Positions 12,652 to 23,380 of a stretch of DNA of 64,000 nucleotides are shown here, piece by piece. The stretch lies in the NCBI RefSeq assembly GCF_036323735.1, contig NC_086034.1, positions 42,097,439-42,161,438 on the forward strand, in the 5' to 3' direction. The position numbers and the translations under genes were made by a program. Numbering within the stretch: position 1 is the stretch's first letter; each line of letters starts with the position of its first letter. The DNA is from Rattus norvegicus (taxonomy: Eukaryota > Chordata > Mammalia > Rodentia > Muridae). The notes under the pieces are model-generated. The model saw only the letters and a list, made by a program, of their open reading frames with translations, had not been told where the DNA came from and made no database searches.

Positions 12652-15240
12652 GAATTCGGTTAGTTTCCAATAGGCCGCAATAGTAATAAGTGGACTGTTC
12701 GGGATATAGAAAAATTTTCACGAATGGAATCAAAATTTCTAGGCGAATTCAGTGAGTTCCCAAAGGGTCATGCTTGTGTGAGTGTGCTTTTCAATATGTA
12801 ACAACATTTTAAGGAACGGACTCTAAGTATCATGGTGAATTCAGTAGGTTCCCAATAGGATTCGCATGTAATAAGCTTGTTATTCAAGATAGAGCAACGT
12901 TTTAAGGAACGGAAACACTGTTTCTCTGTGAATTCAGTTAGTTCCCAGTAGCAGGCTCTTGTAATATGCGTACTTCTTAAGATTTATCAAAATTTGGTGT
13001 GCCGAATCTGAGTAACATGGTGAATTCGGTTAGTTCCCAATAGGCCGCAGTAGTAATAAGTGGACTGTTCGGGATATAGAAAAACATTCACGAATGGACT
13101 CAAAATTTCTAGGCGAATTCAGTGAGTTCCCAATGGGACATGCTTGTATGAGTGTGCTTTTCAATATGTAACAATATTTTACGGAACGGACTCTAAATAT
13201 CATGGTGAATTCAGTAGGTTCCCAATAGGATTCACATGTAATAAGCTTGTTATTCAAGATAGAGCAACGTTTTAAGGAACGGAAACACTGTTTCTCTGTG
13301 AATTCAGTTAGTTCCCAGTAGCAGGCTCTTGTAATATGCGTACTTCTAAAGATTTATCAAAATTTGGTGTGCCGAATCTGAGTAACATGGTGAATTCGGT
13401 TACTTTCCAATAGGCCGCAGTAGTAATAAGTGGACTGTTCGGGATATAGAAAAATTTTCACGAATGGACTCAAAATTTCTAGGCGAATACAGTGAGTTCC
13501 CAATGGGACATGCTTGTATGAGTGTACTTTTCAATATGTAACAACATTTTACGGAAAGGACTCTAAGTATCATGGTGAATTCAGTAGGTTCCCAATAGGA
13601 TTCGCATGTAATAAGCTTGTTATTCAAGATAGAGCAACGTTTTAAGGAACGGAAACACTGTTTCTCTGTGAATTCAGTTAGTTCCCAGTAGCAGGCTCTT
13701 GTAATATGCGTACTTCTAAAGATTTATCAAAATTTGGAGTGCCGAATCTGAGTAACATGGTGAATTCGGTTAGTTTCCAATAGGCCGCAGTAGTAATAAG
13801 TGGACTGTTCGGGATATAGAAAAATTTTCACGAATGGACTCAAAATTTCTAGGCGAATACAGTGAGTTCCCAATGGGACATGCTTGTATGAGTGTACTTT
13901 TCAATATGTAACAACATTTTAAGGAACGGACTCTAAGTATCATGGTGAATTCAGTAGGTTCCCAATAGGATTCGCATGTAATAAGCTTGTTATTCAAGAT
14001 AGTGCAACGTTTTAAGGAACGGAAACACTGATTCTCTGTGAATTCAGTTAGTTCCCAGTAGCAGGCTCTTGTAATATGCGTACTTCTAAAGATTTATCAA
14101 AATTTGGAGTGCCGAATCTGAGTAACATGGTGAATTCGGTTAGTTTCCAATAGGCCGCAGTAGTAATAAGTGGACTGTTCGGGATATAGAAAAATTTTCA
14201 CGAATGCACTCAAAATTTCTAGGCGAATACAGTGAGTTCCCAATGGGACATGCTTGTATGAGTGTACTTTTCAATATGTAACAACATTTTACGGAACGGA
14301 CTCTAAGTATCATGGTGAATTCAGTAGGTTCCCAATAGGATTCGCATGTAATAAGCTTGTTATTCAAGATAGAGCAACGTTTTAAGGAACGGAAACACTG
14401 TTTCTCTGTGAATTCAGTTAGTTCCCAGTAGCAGGCTCTTGTAATATGCGTACTTCTAAAGATTTATCAAAATTTGGAGTGCCGAATCTGAGTAACATGG
14501 TGAATTCGGTTAGTTTCCAATAGGCCGCAGTAGTAATAAGTGGACTGTTCGGGATATAGAAAAATTTTCACGAATGGACTCAAAATTTCTAGGCGAATAC
14601 AGTGAGTTCCCAATGGGACATGCTTGTATGAGTGTACTTTTCAATATGTAACAACATTTTAAGGAACGGACTCTAAGTATCATGGTGAATTCAGTAGGTT
14701 CCCAATAGGATTCGCATGTAATAAGCTTGTTATTCAAGATAGAGCAACGTTTTAAGGAACGGAAACACTGATTCTCTGTGAATTCAGTTAGTTCCCAGTA
14801 GCAGGCTCTTGTAATATGCGTACTTCTAAAGATTTATCAAAATTTGGTGTGCCGAATCTGAGTAACATTGTGAATTCGGTTAGTTTCCAATAGGCCGCAA
14901 TAGTAATAAGTGGACTGTTCGGGATATAGAAAAATTTTCACGAATAGAATCAAAATTTCTAGGCGAATTCAGTGAGTTCCCAAAGGGACATGCTTGTGTG
15001 AGTGTGCATTTCAATATGTAACAACATTTTAAGGAACGGACTCTAAGTATCATGGTGAATTCAGTAGGTTCCGAATAGGATTCGCATGTAATAAGCTTGT
15101 TATTCAAGATAGAGCAACGTTTTAGGAAGGGAAACACTGTTTCTCTGTGAATTCAGTTAGTTCCCAGTAGCAGGCTCTTGTAATATGCGTACTTCTAAAG
15201 ATTTATCAAAATTTCGTGGGCAGAATCTGAGTAACATGGT
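12652..15240 (+). repeat. Transition HOR X-Y-L-R-V-R-K' (seven monomers, 2589 bp)
   Basis: X (12652, with GTGTGAG instead of GTTTGAG), Y, L, R, V (14132), R (14502) and K' (14872). This is the first place where V-R follows R in place of N, as in the main HOR. K' has the K-type GTGCATTTC but the T-type CAAAATTTC, a private GGTTCCGAATAGG, and a 1-bp deletion near 15123 (TTTTAGGAAGG) that makes it 369 bp. Confidence 0.88.
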
Positions 15241-16720
15241 GAATTCGGTTAGTTTCCAATAGGCCGCAATAGTAATAAGTGGACTGTTCGGGATATAGAA
15301 AAATTTTCACGAATGGAATCAAAATTTCTAGGCGAATTCAGTGAGTTCCCAAAGGGTCATGCTTGTTTGAGTGTGCTTTTCAATATGTAACAACATTTTA
15401 AGGAACGGACTCTAAGTATCATGGTGAATTCAGTAGGTTCCCAATAGGATTCGCATGTAATAAGCTTGTTATTCAAGATAGAGCAACGTTTTAAGGAACG
15501 GAAACACTGTTTCTCTGTGAATTCAGTTAGTTCCCAGTAGCAGGCTCTTGTAATATGCGTACTTCTAAAGATTTATCAAAATTTGGAGTGCCGAATCTGA
15601 GTAACATGGTGAATTCGGTTAGTTTCCAATAGGCCGCAGTAGTAATAAGTGGACTGTTCGGGATATAGAAAAATTTTCACGAATGGACTCAAAATTTCTA
15701 GGCGAATTCAGTGAGTTCCCAAAGGGACATGCTTGTGTGAGTGTGCTTTTCAATATGTAACAACATTTTAAGGAACGGACTCTAAGTATCATGGTGAATT
15801 CAGTAGGTTCCCAATAGGATTCGCATGTAATAAGCTTGTTATTCAAGATAGTGCAACGTTTTAAGGAACGGAAACACTGATTCTCTGTGAATTCAGTTAG
15901 TTCCCAGTAGCAGGCTCTTGTAATATGCGTACTTCTAAAGATTTATCAAAATTTGGAGTGCCGAATCTGAGTAACATGGTGAATTCGGTTAGTTTCCAAT
16001 AGGCCGCAGTAGTAATAAGTGGACTGTTCGGGATATAGAAAAATTTTCACGAATGGACTCAAAATTTCTAGGCGAATACAGTGAGTTCCCAATGGGACAT
16101 GCTTGTATGAGTGTACTTTTCAATATGTAACAACATTTTACGGAACGGACTCTAAGTATCATGGTGAATTCAGTAGGTTCCCAATAGGATTCGCATGTAA
16201 TAAGCTTGTTATTCAAGATAGAGCAACGTTTTAAGGAACGGAAACACTGTTTCTCTGTGAATTCAGTTAGTTCCCAGTAGCAGGCTCTTGTAATATGCGT
16301 ACTTCTAAAGATTTATCAAAATTTGGAGTGCCGAATCTGAGTAACATGGTGAATTCGGTTAGTTTCCAATAGGCCGCAGTAGTAATAAGTGGACTGTTCG
16401 GGATATAGAAAAATTTTCACGAATGGACTCAAAATTTCTAGGCGAATACAGTGAGTTCCCAATGGGACATGCTTGTATGAGTGTACTTTTCAATATGTAA
16501 CAACATTTTAAGGAACGGAATCTAAGTATCATGGTGAATTCAGTAGGTTCCCAATAGGATTCGCATGTAATAAGCTTGTTATTCAAGATAGAGCAACGTT
16601 TTAAGGAACGGAAACACTGATTCTCTGTGAATTCAGTTAGTTCCCAGTAGCAGGCTCTTGTAATATGCGTACTTCTAAAGATTTATCAAAATTTGGTGTG
16701 CCGAATCTGAGTAACATTGT
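15241..16720 (+). repeat. Transition block X-(R/T hybrid)-V-R
   Basis: X at 15241 is the last X in the window; its s4 is of R/V type rather than the usual X type. The monomer at 15611 is R-like in s1 (GAATGGACTC), T-like in s2 (AAGGGACATGC, GTGTGAG), then R-like in s3 (GATAGTGC, ACTGATTC). V (15981) and R (16351, private CGGAATCTAAG) lead into the first canonical T. Confidence 0.85.
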
Positions 16721-18940
16721 GAATTCGGTTAGTTTCCAATAGGCCGCAATAGTAATAAGTGGACTGTTCGGGATATAGAAAAATTTTCACGAATAGAATC
16801 AAAATTTCTAGGCGAATTCAGTGAGTTCCCAAAGGGACATGCTTGTGTGAGTGTGCTTTTCAATATGTAACAACATTTTAAGGAACGGACTCTAAGTATC
16901 ATGGTGAATTCAGTAGGTTCCCAATAGGATTCGCATGTAATAAGCTTGTTATTCAAGATAGAGCAACGTTTTAAGGAAGGGAAACACTGTTTCTCTGTGA
17001 ATTCAGTTAGTTCCCAGTAGCAGGCTCTTGTAATATGCGTACTTCTAAAGATTTATCAAAATTTGGTGTGCCGAATCTGAGTAACATGGTGAATTCGGTT
17101 AGTTCCCAATAGGCCGCAGTAGTAATAAGTGGACTGTTCGGGATATAGAAAAACATTCACGAATGGACTCAAAATTTCTAGGCGAATTCAGTGAGTTCCC
17201 AATGGGACATGCTTGTATGAGTGTGCTTTTCAATATGTAACAATATTTTACGGAACGGACTCTAAATATCATGGTGAATTCAGTAGGTTCCCAATAGGAT
17301 TCACATGTAATAAGCTTGTTATTCAAGATAGAGCAACGTTTTAAGGAACGGAAACACTGTTTCTCTGTGAATTCAGTTAGTTCCCAGTAGCAGGCTCTTG
17401 TAATATGCGTACTTCTAAAGATTTATCAAAATTTGGTGTGCCGAATCTGAGTAACATGGTGAATTCGGTTACTTTCCAATAGGCCGCAGTAGTAATAAGT
17501 GGACTGTTCGGGATATAGAAAAATTTTCACGAATGGACTCAAAATTTCTAGGCGAATACAGTGAGTTCCCAATGGGACATGCTTGTATGAGTGTACTTTT
17601 CAATATGTAACAACATTTTACGGAAAGGACTCTAAGTATCATGGTGAATTCAGTAGGTTCCCAATAGGATTCGCATGTAATAAGCTTGTTATTCAAGATA
17701 GAGCAACGTTTTAAGGAACGGAAACACTGTTTCTCTGTGAATTCAGTTAGTTCCCAGTAGCAGGCTCTTGTAATATGCGTACTTCTAAAGATTTATCAAA
17801 ATTTGGAGTGCCGAATCTGAGTAACATGGTGAATTCGGTTAGTTTCCAATAGGCCGCAGTAGTAATAAGTGGACTGTTCGGGATATAGAAAAATTTTCAC
17901 GAATGGACTCAAAATTTCTAGGCGAATACAGTGAGTTCCCAATGGGACATGCTTGTATGAGTGTACTTTTCAATATGTAACAACATTTTAAGGAACGGAC
18001 TCTAAGTATCATGGTGAATTCAGTAGGTTCCCAATAGGATTCGCATGTAATAAGCTTGTTATTCAAGATAGTGCAACGTTTTAAGGAACGGAAACACTGA
18101 TTCTCTGTGAATTCAGTTAGTTCCCAGTAGCAGGCTCTTGTAATATGCGTACTTCTAAAGATTTATCAAAATTTGGAGTGCCGAATCTGAGTAACATGGT
18201 GAATTCGGTTAGTTTCCAATAGGCCGCAGTAGTAATAAGTGGACTGTTCGGGATATAGAAAAATTTTCACGAATGGACTCAAAATTTCTAGGCGAATACA
18301 GTGAGTTCCCAATGGGACATGCTTGTATGAGTGTACTTTTCAATATGTAACAACATTTTACGGAATGGACTCTAAGTATCATGGTGAATTCAGTAGGTTC
18401 CCAATAGGATTCGCATGTAATAAGCTTGTTATTCAAGATAGAGCAACGTTTTAAGGAACGGAAACACTGTTTCTCTGTGAATTCAGTTAGTTCCCAGTAG
18501 CAGGCTCTTGTAATATGCGTACTTCTAAAGATTTATCAAAATTTGGAGTGCCGAATCTGAGTAACATGGTGAATTCGGTTAGTTTCCAATAGGCCGCAGT
18601 AGTAATAAGTGGACTGTTCGGGATATAGAAAAATTTTCACGAATGGACTCAAAATTTCTAGGCGAATACAGTGAGTTCCCAATGGGACATGCTTGTATGA
18701 GTGTACTTTTCAATATGTAACAACATTTTAAGGAACGGACTCTAAGTATCATGGTGAATTCAGTAGGTTCCCAATAGGATTCGCATGTAATAAGCTTGTT
18801 ATTCAAGATAGAGCAACGTTTTAAGGAACGGAAACACTGATTCTCTGTGAATTCAGTTAGTTCCCAGTAGCAGGCTCTTGTAATATGCGTACTTCTAAAG
18901 ATTTATCAAAATTTGGTGTGCCGAATCTGAGTAACATTGT
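16721..18940 (+). repeat. Main HOR T-Y-L-R-V-R, unit 1 (2220 bp)
   Basis: Canonical order at 16721, 17091, 17461, 17831, 18201 and 18571. The V has a private CGGAATGGACTC. The first R carries GATAGTGC and the second GATAGAGC, a positional distinction kept in most units. Confidence 0.93.
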
Positions 18941-20420
18941 GAATTCGGTTAGTTTCCAATAGGCCGCAATAGTAATAAGTGGACTGTTCGGGATATAGAA
19001 AAATTTTCACGAATAGAATCAAAATTTCTAGGCGAATTCAGTGAGTTCCCAAAGGGACATGCTTGTGTGAGTGTGCTTTTCAATATGTAACAACATTTTA
19101 AGGAACGGACTCTAAGTATCATGGTGAATTCAGTAGGTTCCCAATAGGATTCGCATGTAATAAGCTTGTTATTCAAGATAGAGCAACGTTTTAAGGAAGG
19201 GAAACACTGTTTCTCTGTGAATTCAGTTAGTTCCCAGTAGCAGGCTCTTGTAATATGCGTACTTCTAAAGATTTATCAAAATTTGGTGCGCCGAATCTGA
19301 GTAACATGGTGAATTCGGTTAGTTCCCAATAGGCCGCAGTAGTAATAAGTGGACTGTTCGGGATATAGAAAAACATTCACGAATGGACTCAAAATTTCTA
19401 GGCGAATTCAGTGAGTTCCCAATGGGACATGCTTGTATGAGTGTGCTTTTCAATATGTAACAATATTTTACGGAACGGACTCTAAATATCATGGTGAATT
19501 CAGTAGGTTCCCAATAGGATTCACATGTAATAAGCTTGTTATTCAAGATAGAGCAACGTTTTAAGGAACGGAAACACTGTTTCTCTGTGAATTCAGTTAG
19601 TTCCCAGTAGCAGGCTCTTGTAATATGCGTACTTCTAAAGATTTATCAAAATTTGGTGTGCCGAATCTGAGTAACATGGTGAATTCGGTTACTTTCCAAT
19701 AGGCCGCAGTAGTAATAAGTGGACTGTTCGGGATATAGAAAAATTTTCACGAATGGACTCAAAATTTCTAGGCGAATACAGTGAGTTCCCAATGGGACAT
19801 GCTTGTATGAGTGTACTTTTCAATATGTAACAACATTTTACGGAAAGGACTCTAAGTATCATGGTGAATTCAGTAGGTTCCCAATAGGATTCGCATGTAA
19901 TAAGCTTGTTATTCAAGATAGAGCAACGTTTTAAGGAACGGAAACACTGTTTCTCTGTGAATTCAGTTAGTTCCCAGTAGCAGGCTCTTGTAATATGCGT
20001 ACTTCTAAAGATTTATCAAAATTTGGAGTGCCGAATCTGAGTAACATGGTGAATTCGGTTAGTTTCCAATAGGCCGCAGTAGTAATAAGTGGACTGTTCG
20101 GGATATAGAAAAATTTTCACGAATGGACTCAAAATTTCTAGGCGAATACAGTGAGTTCCCAATGGGACATGCTTGTATGAGTGTACTTTTCAATATGTAA
20201 CAACATTTTAAGGAACGGACTCTAAGTATCATGGTGAATTCAGTAGGTTCCCAATAGGATTCGCATGTAATAAGCTTGTTATTCAAGATAGAGCAACGTT
20301 TTAAGGAACGGAAACACTGATTCTCTGTGAATTCAGTTAGTTCCCAGTAGCAGGCTCTTGTAATATGCGTACTTCTAAAGATTTATCAAAATTTGGAGTG
20401 CCGAATCTGAGTAACATTGT
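18941..20420 (+). repeat. Main HOR, unit 2: T-Y-L-R (four monomers)
   Basis: V and one R are missing. The R at 20051 carries GATAGAGC, the mark of the second R position, so it is a product of exchange between the two R positions. The s4 before Y has a private GGTGCGCC near 19288. The s4 before the next T has GGAGTGCC followed by ACATTG, a mixed form. Confidence 0.92.
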
Positions 20421-22270
20421 GAATTCGGTTAGTTTCCAATAGGCCGCAATAGTAATAAGTGGACTGTTCGGGATATAGAAAAATTTTCACGAATAGAATC
20501 AAAATTTCTAGGCGAATTCAGTGAGTTCCCAAAGGGACATGCTTGTGTGAGTGTGCTTTTCAATATGTAACAACATTTTAAGGAACGGACTCTAAGTATC
20601 ATGGTGAATTCAGTAGGTTCCCAATAGGATTCGCATGTAATAAGCTTGTTATTCAAGATAGAGCAACGTTTTAAGGAAGGGAAACACTGTTTCTCTGTGA
20701 ATTCAGTTAGTTCCCAGTAGCAGGCTCTTGTAATATGCGTACTTCTAAAGATTTATCAAAATTTGGTGTGCCGAATCTGAGTAACATGGTGAATTCGGTT
20801 AGTTCCCAATAGGCCGCAGTAGTAATAAGTGGACTGTTCGGGATATAGAAAAACATTCACGAATGGACTCAAAATTTCTAGGCGAATTCAGTGAGTTCCC
20901 AATGGGACATGCTTGTATGAGTGTGCTTTTCAATATGTAACAATATTTTACGGAACGGACTCTAAATATCATGGTGAATTCAGTAGGTTCCCAATAGGAT
21001 TCACATGTAATAAGCTTGTTATTCAAGATAGAGCAACGTTTTAAGGAACGGAAACACTGTTTCTCTGTGAATTCAGTTAGTTCCCAGTAGCAGGCTCTTG
21101 TAATATGCGTACTTCTAAAGATTTATCAAAATTTGGTGTGCCGAATCTGAGTAACATGGTGAATTCGGTTACTTTCCAATAGGCCGCAGTAGTAATAAGT
21201 GGACTGTTCGGGATATAGAAAAATTTTCACGAATGGACTCAAAATTTCTAGGCGAATACAGTGAGTTCCCAATGGGACATGCTTGTATGAGTGTACTTTT
21301 CAATATGTAACAACATTTTACGGAAAGGACTCTAAGTATCATGGTGAATTCAGTAGGTTCCCAATAGGATTCGCATGTAATAAGCTTGTTATTCAAGATA
21401 GAGCAACGTTTTAAGGAACGGAAACACTGTTTCTCTGTGAATTCAGTTAGTTCCCAGTAGCAGGCTCTTGTAATATGCGTACTTCTAAAGATTTATCAAA
21501 ATTTGGAGTGCCGAATCTGAGTAACATGGTGAATTCGGTTAGTTTCCAATAGGCCGCAGTAGTAATAAGTGGACTGTTCGGGATATAGAAAAATTTTCAC
21601 GAATGGACTCAAAATTTCTAGGCGAATACAGTGAGTTCCCAATGGGACATGCTTGTATGAGTGTACTTTTCAATATGTAACAACATTTTAAGGAACGGAC
21701 TCTAAGTATCATGGTGAATTCAGTAGGTTCCCAATAGGATTCGCATGTAATAAGCTTGTTATTCAAGATAGTGCAACGTTTTAAGGAACGGAAACACTGA
21801 TTCTCTGTGAATTCAGTTAGTTCCCAGTAGCAGGCTCTTGTAATATGCGTACTTCTAAAGATTTATCAAAATTTGGAGTGCCGAATCTGAGTAACATGGT
21901 GAATTCGGTTAGTTTCCAATAGGCCGCAGTAGTAATAAGTGGACTGTTCGGGATATAGAAAAATTTTCACGAATGGACTCAAAATTTCTAGGCGAATACA
22001 GTGAGTTCCCAATGGGACATGCTTGTATGAGTGTACTTTTCAATATGTAACAACATTTTACGGAACGGACTCTAAGTATCATGGTGAATTCAGTAGGTTC
22101 CCAATAGGATTCGCATGTAATAAGCTTGTTATTCAAGATAGAGCAACGTTTTAAGGAACGGAAACACTGTTTCTCTGTGAATTCAGTTAGTTCCCAGTAG
22201 CAGGCTCTTGTAATATGCGTACTTCTAAAGATTTATCAAAATTTGGAGTGCCGAATCTGAGTAACATGGT

Positions 22271-22363
22271 GAATTCGGTTAGTTTCCAATAGGCCGCAGT
22301 AGTAATAAGTGGACTGTTCGGGATATAGAAAAATTTTCACGAATGGACTCAAAATTTCTAGGC
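22271..22363 (+). repeat. Reference subunit s1 (93 bp) of the monomer
   Basis: Shown here for one R-class monomer and repeated in all others. It starts GAATTCGGTTAG and contains CCAATAGGCC, GTTCGGGATATAG, an A5T4 tract at offset 59-67 and a second A4T3 tract centred 21 bp later. Aligned without gaps to s3 it matches at 59 of 93 positions by hand count, so the two descend from one ancestral unit. Most class-defining bases lie in s1 and s2. Confidence 0.95.
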
Positions 22364-22455
22364 GAATACAGTGAGTTCCCAATGGGACATGCTTGTATGA
22401 GTGTACTTTTCAATATGTAACAACATTTTAAGGAACGGACTCTAAGTATCATGGT
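22364..22455 (+). repeat. Reference subunit s2 (92 bp) of the monomer
   Basis: It starts GAATACAGTGAG here (GAATTCAGTGAG in T, K, X, Y and P classes). It shares GTTCCCAAT at its start with s3, and ACAACATTTTAAGGAACGGA is nearly identical to the corresponding s3 block. The AACAACATTTT stretch is where three of the four indels in the window lie. Confidence 0.95.
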
Positions 22456-22548
22456 GAATTCAGTAGGTTCCCAATAGGATTCGCATGTAATAAGCTTGTT
22501 ATTCAAGATAGAGCAACGTTTTAAGGAACGGAAACACTGATTCTCTGT
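22456..22548 (+). repeat. Reference subunit s3 (93 bp) of the monomer
   Basis: It starts GAATTCAGTAGGTTCCCAAT and carries the single HindIII site of the monomer and a TTTTAAGGAACGGA block shared with s2. Variable sites include GATAGAGC or GATAGTGC, GGAACGG or GGAAGGG, and ACTGATTC or ACTGTTTC; these mark R-class positions and the T-to-neighbour linkage. Confidence 0.95.
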
Positions 22549-22640
22549 GAATTCAGTTAGTTCCCAGTAGCAGGCTCTTGTAATATGCGTACTTCTAAAG
22601 ATTTATCAAAATTTGGAGTGCCGAATCTGAGTAACATGGT
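22549..22640 (+). repeat. Reference subunit s4 (92 bp) of the monomer
   Basis: It starts GAATTCAGTTAGTTCCCAGT. Its first about 65 bp are the least variable part of the monomer. Its last about 25 bp vary by class of the following monomer (GGAGTGCC, GGTGTGCC or CGTGGGCAG; ACATGG or ACATTG). Confidence 0.95.
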
Positions 22641-23380
22641 GAATTCGGTTAGTTTCCAATAGGCCGCAGTAGTAATAAGTGGACTGTTCGGGATATAGAA
22701 AAATTTTCACGAATGGACTCAAAATTTCTAGGCGAATACAGTGAGTTCCCAATGGGACATGCTTGTATGAGTGTACTTTTCAATATGTAACAACATTTTA
22801 CGGAACGGACTCTAAGTATCATGGTGAATTCAGTAGGTTCCCAATAGGATTCGCATGTAATAAGCTTGTTATTCAAGATAGAGCAACGTTTTAAGGAACG
22901 GAAACACTGTTTCTCTGTGAATTCAGTTAGTTCCCAGTAGCAGGCTCTTGTAATATGCGTACTTCTAAAGATTTATCAAAATTTGGAGTGCCGAATCTGA
23001 GTAACATGGTGAATTCGGTTAGTTTCCAATAGGCCGCAGTAGTAATAAGTGGACTGTTCGGGATATAGAAAAATTTTCACGAATGGACTCAAAATTTCTA
23101 GGCGAATACAGTGAGTTCCCAATGGGACATGCTTGTATGAGTGTACTTTTCAATATGTAACAACATTTTAAGGAACGGACTCTAAGTATCATGGTGAATT
23201 CAGTAGGTTCCCAATAGGATTCGCATGTAATAAGCTTGTTATTCAAGATAGAGCAACGTTTTAAGGAACGGAAACACTGATTCTCTGTGAATTCAGTTAG
23301 TTCCCAGTAGCAGGCTCTTGTAATATGCGTACTTCTAAAGATTTATCAAAATTTGGTGTGCCGAATCTGAGTAACATTGT

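Larger units (their letters stand above)
20421..23380 (+). repeat. Main HOR, unit 3: T-Y-L-R-V-R-V-R (eight monomers)
   Basis: V-R is present twice (21901-22640 and 22641-23380), the reciprocal outcome to the loss of V-R in the preceding unit. The two V-R copies look the same by eye. Confidence 0.92.

Noticed and set aside
22311..22340. CENP-B box in s1 (TTCGGGATATAG) or in the X-type CGTGGGCAG
   Set aside because: Neither matches the mammalian box pattern TTCG-N4-A-N2-CGGG on either strand; only TTCG or a G-run is shared.
22271..22640. EcoRI, HindIII and AflII sites as cloning artefacts
   Set aside because: They are part of the repeat itself and recur in register, so they do not indicate vector or construct joints.
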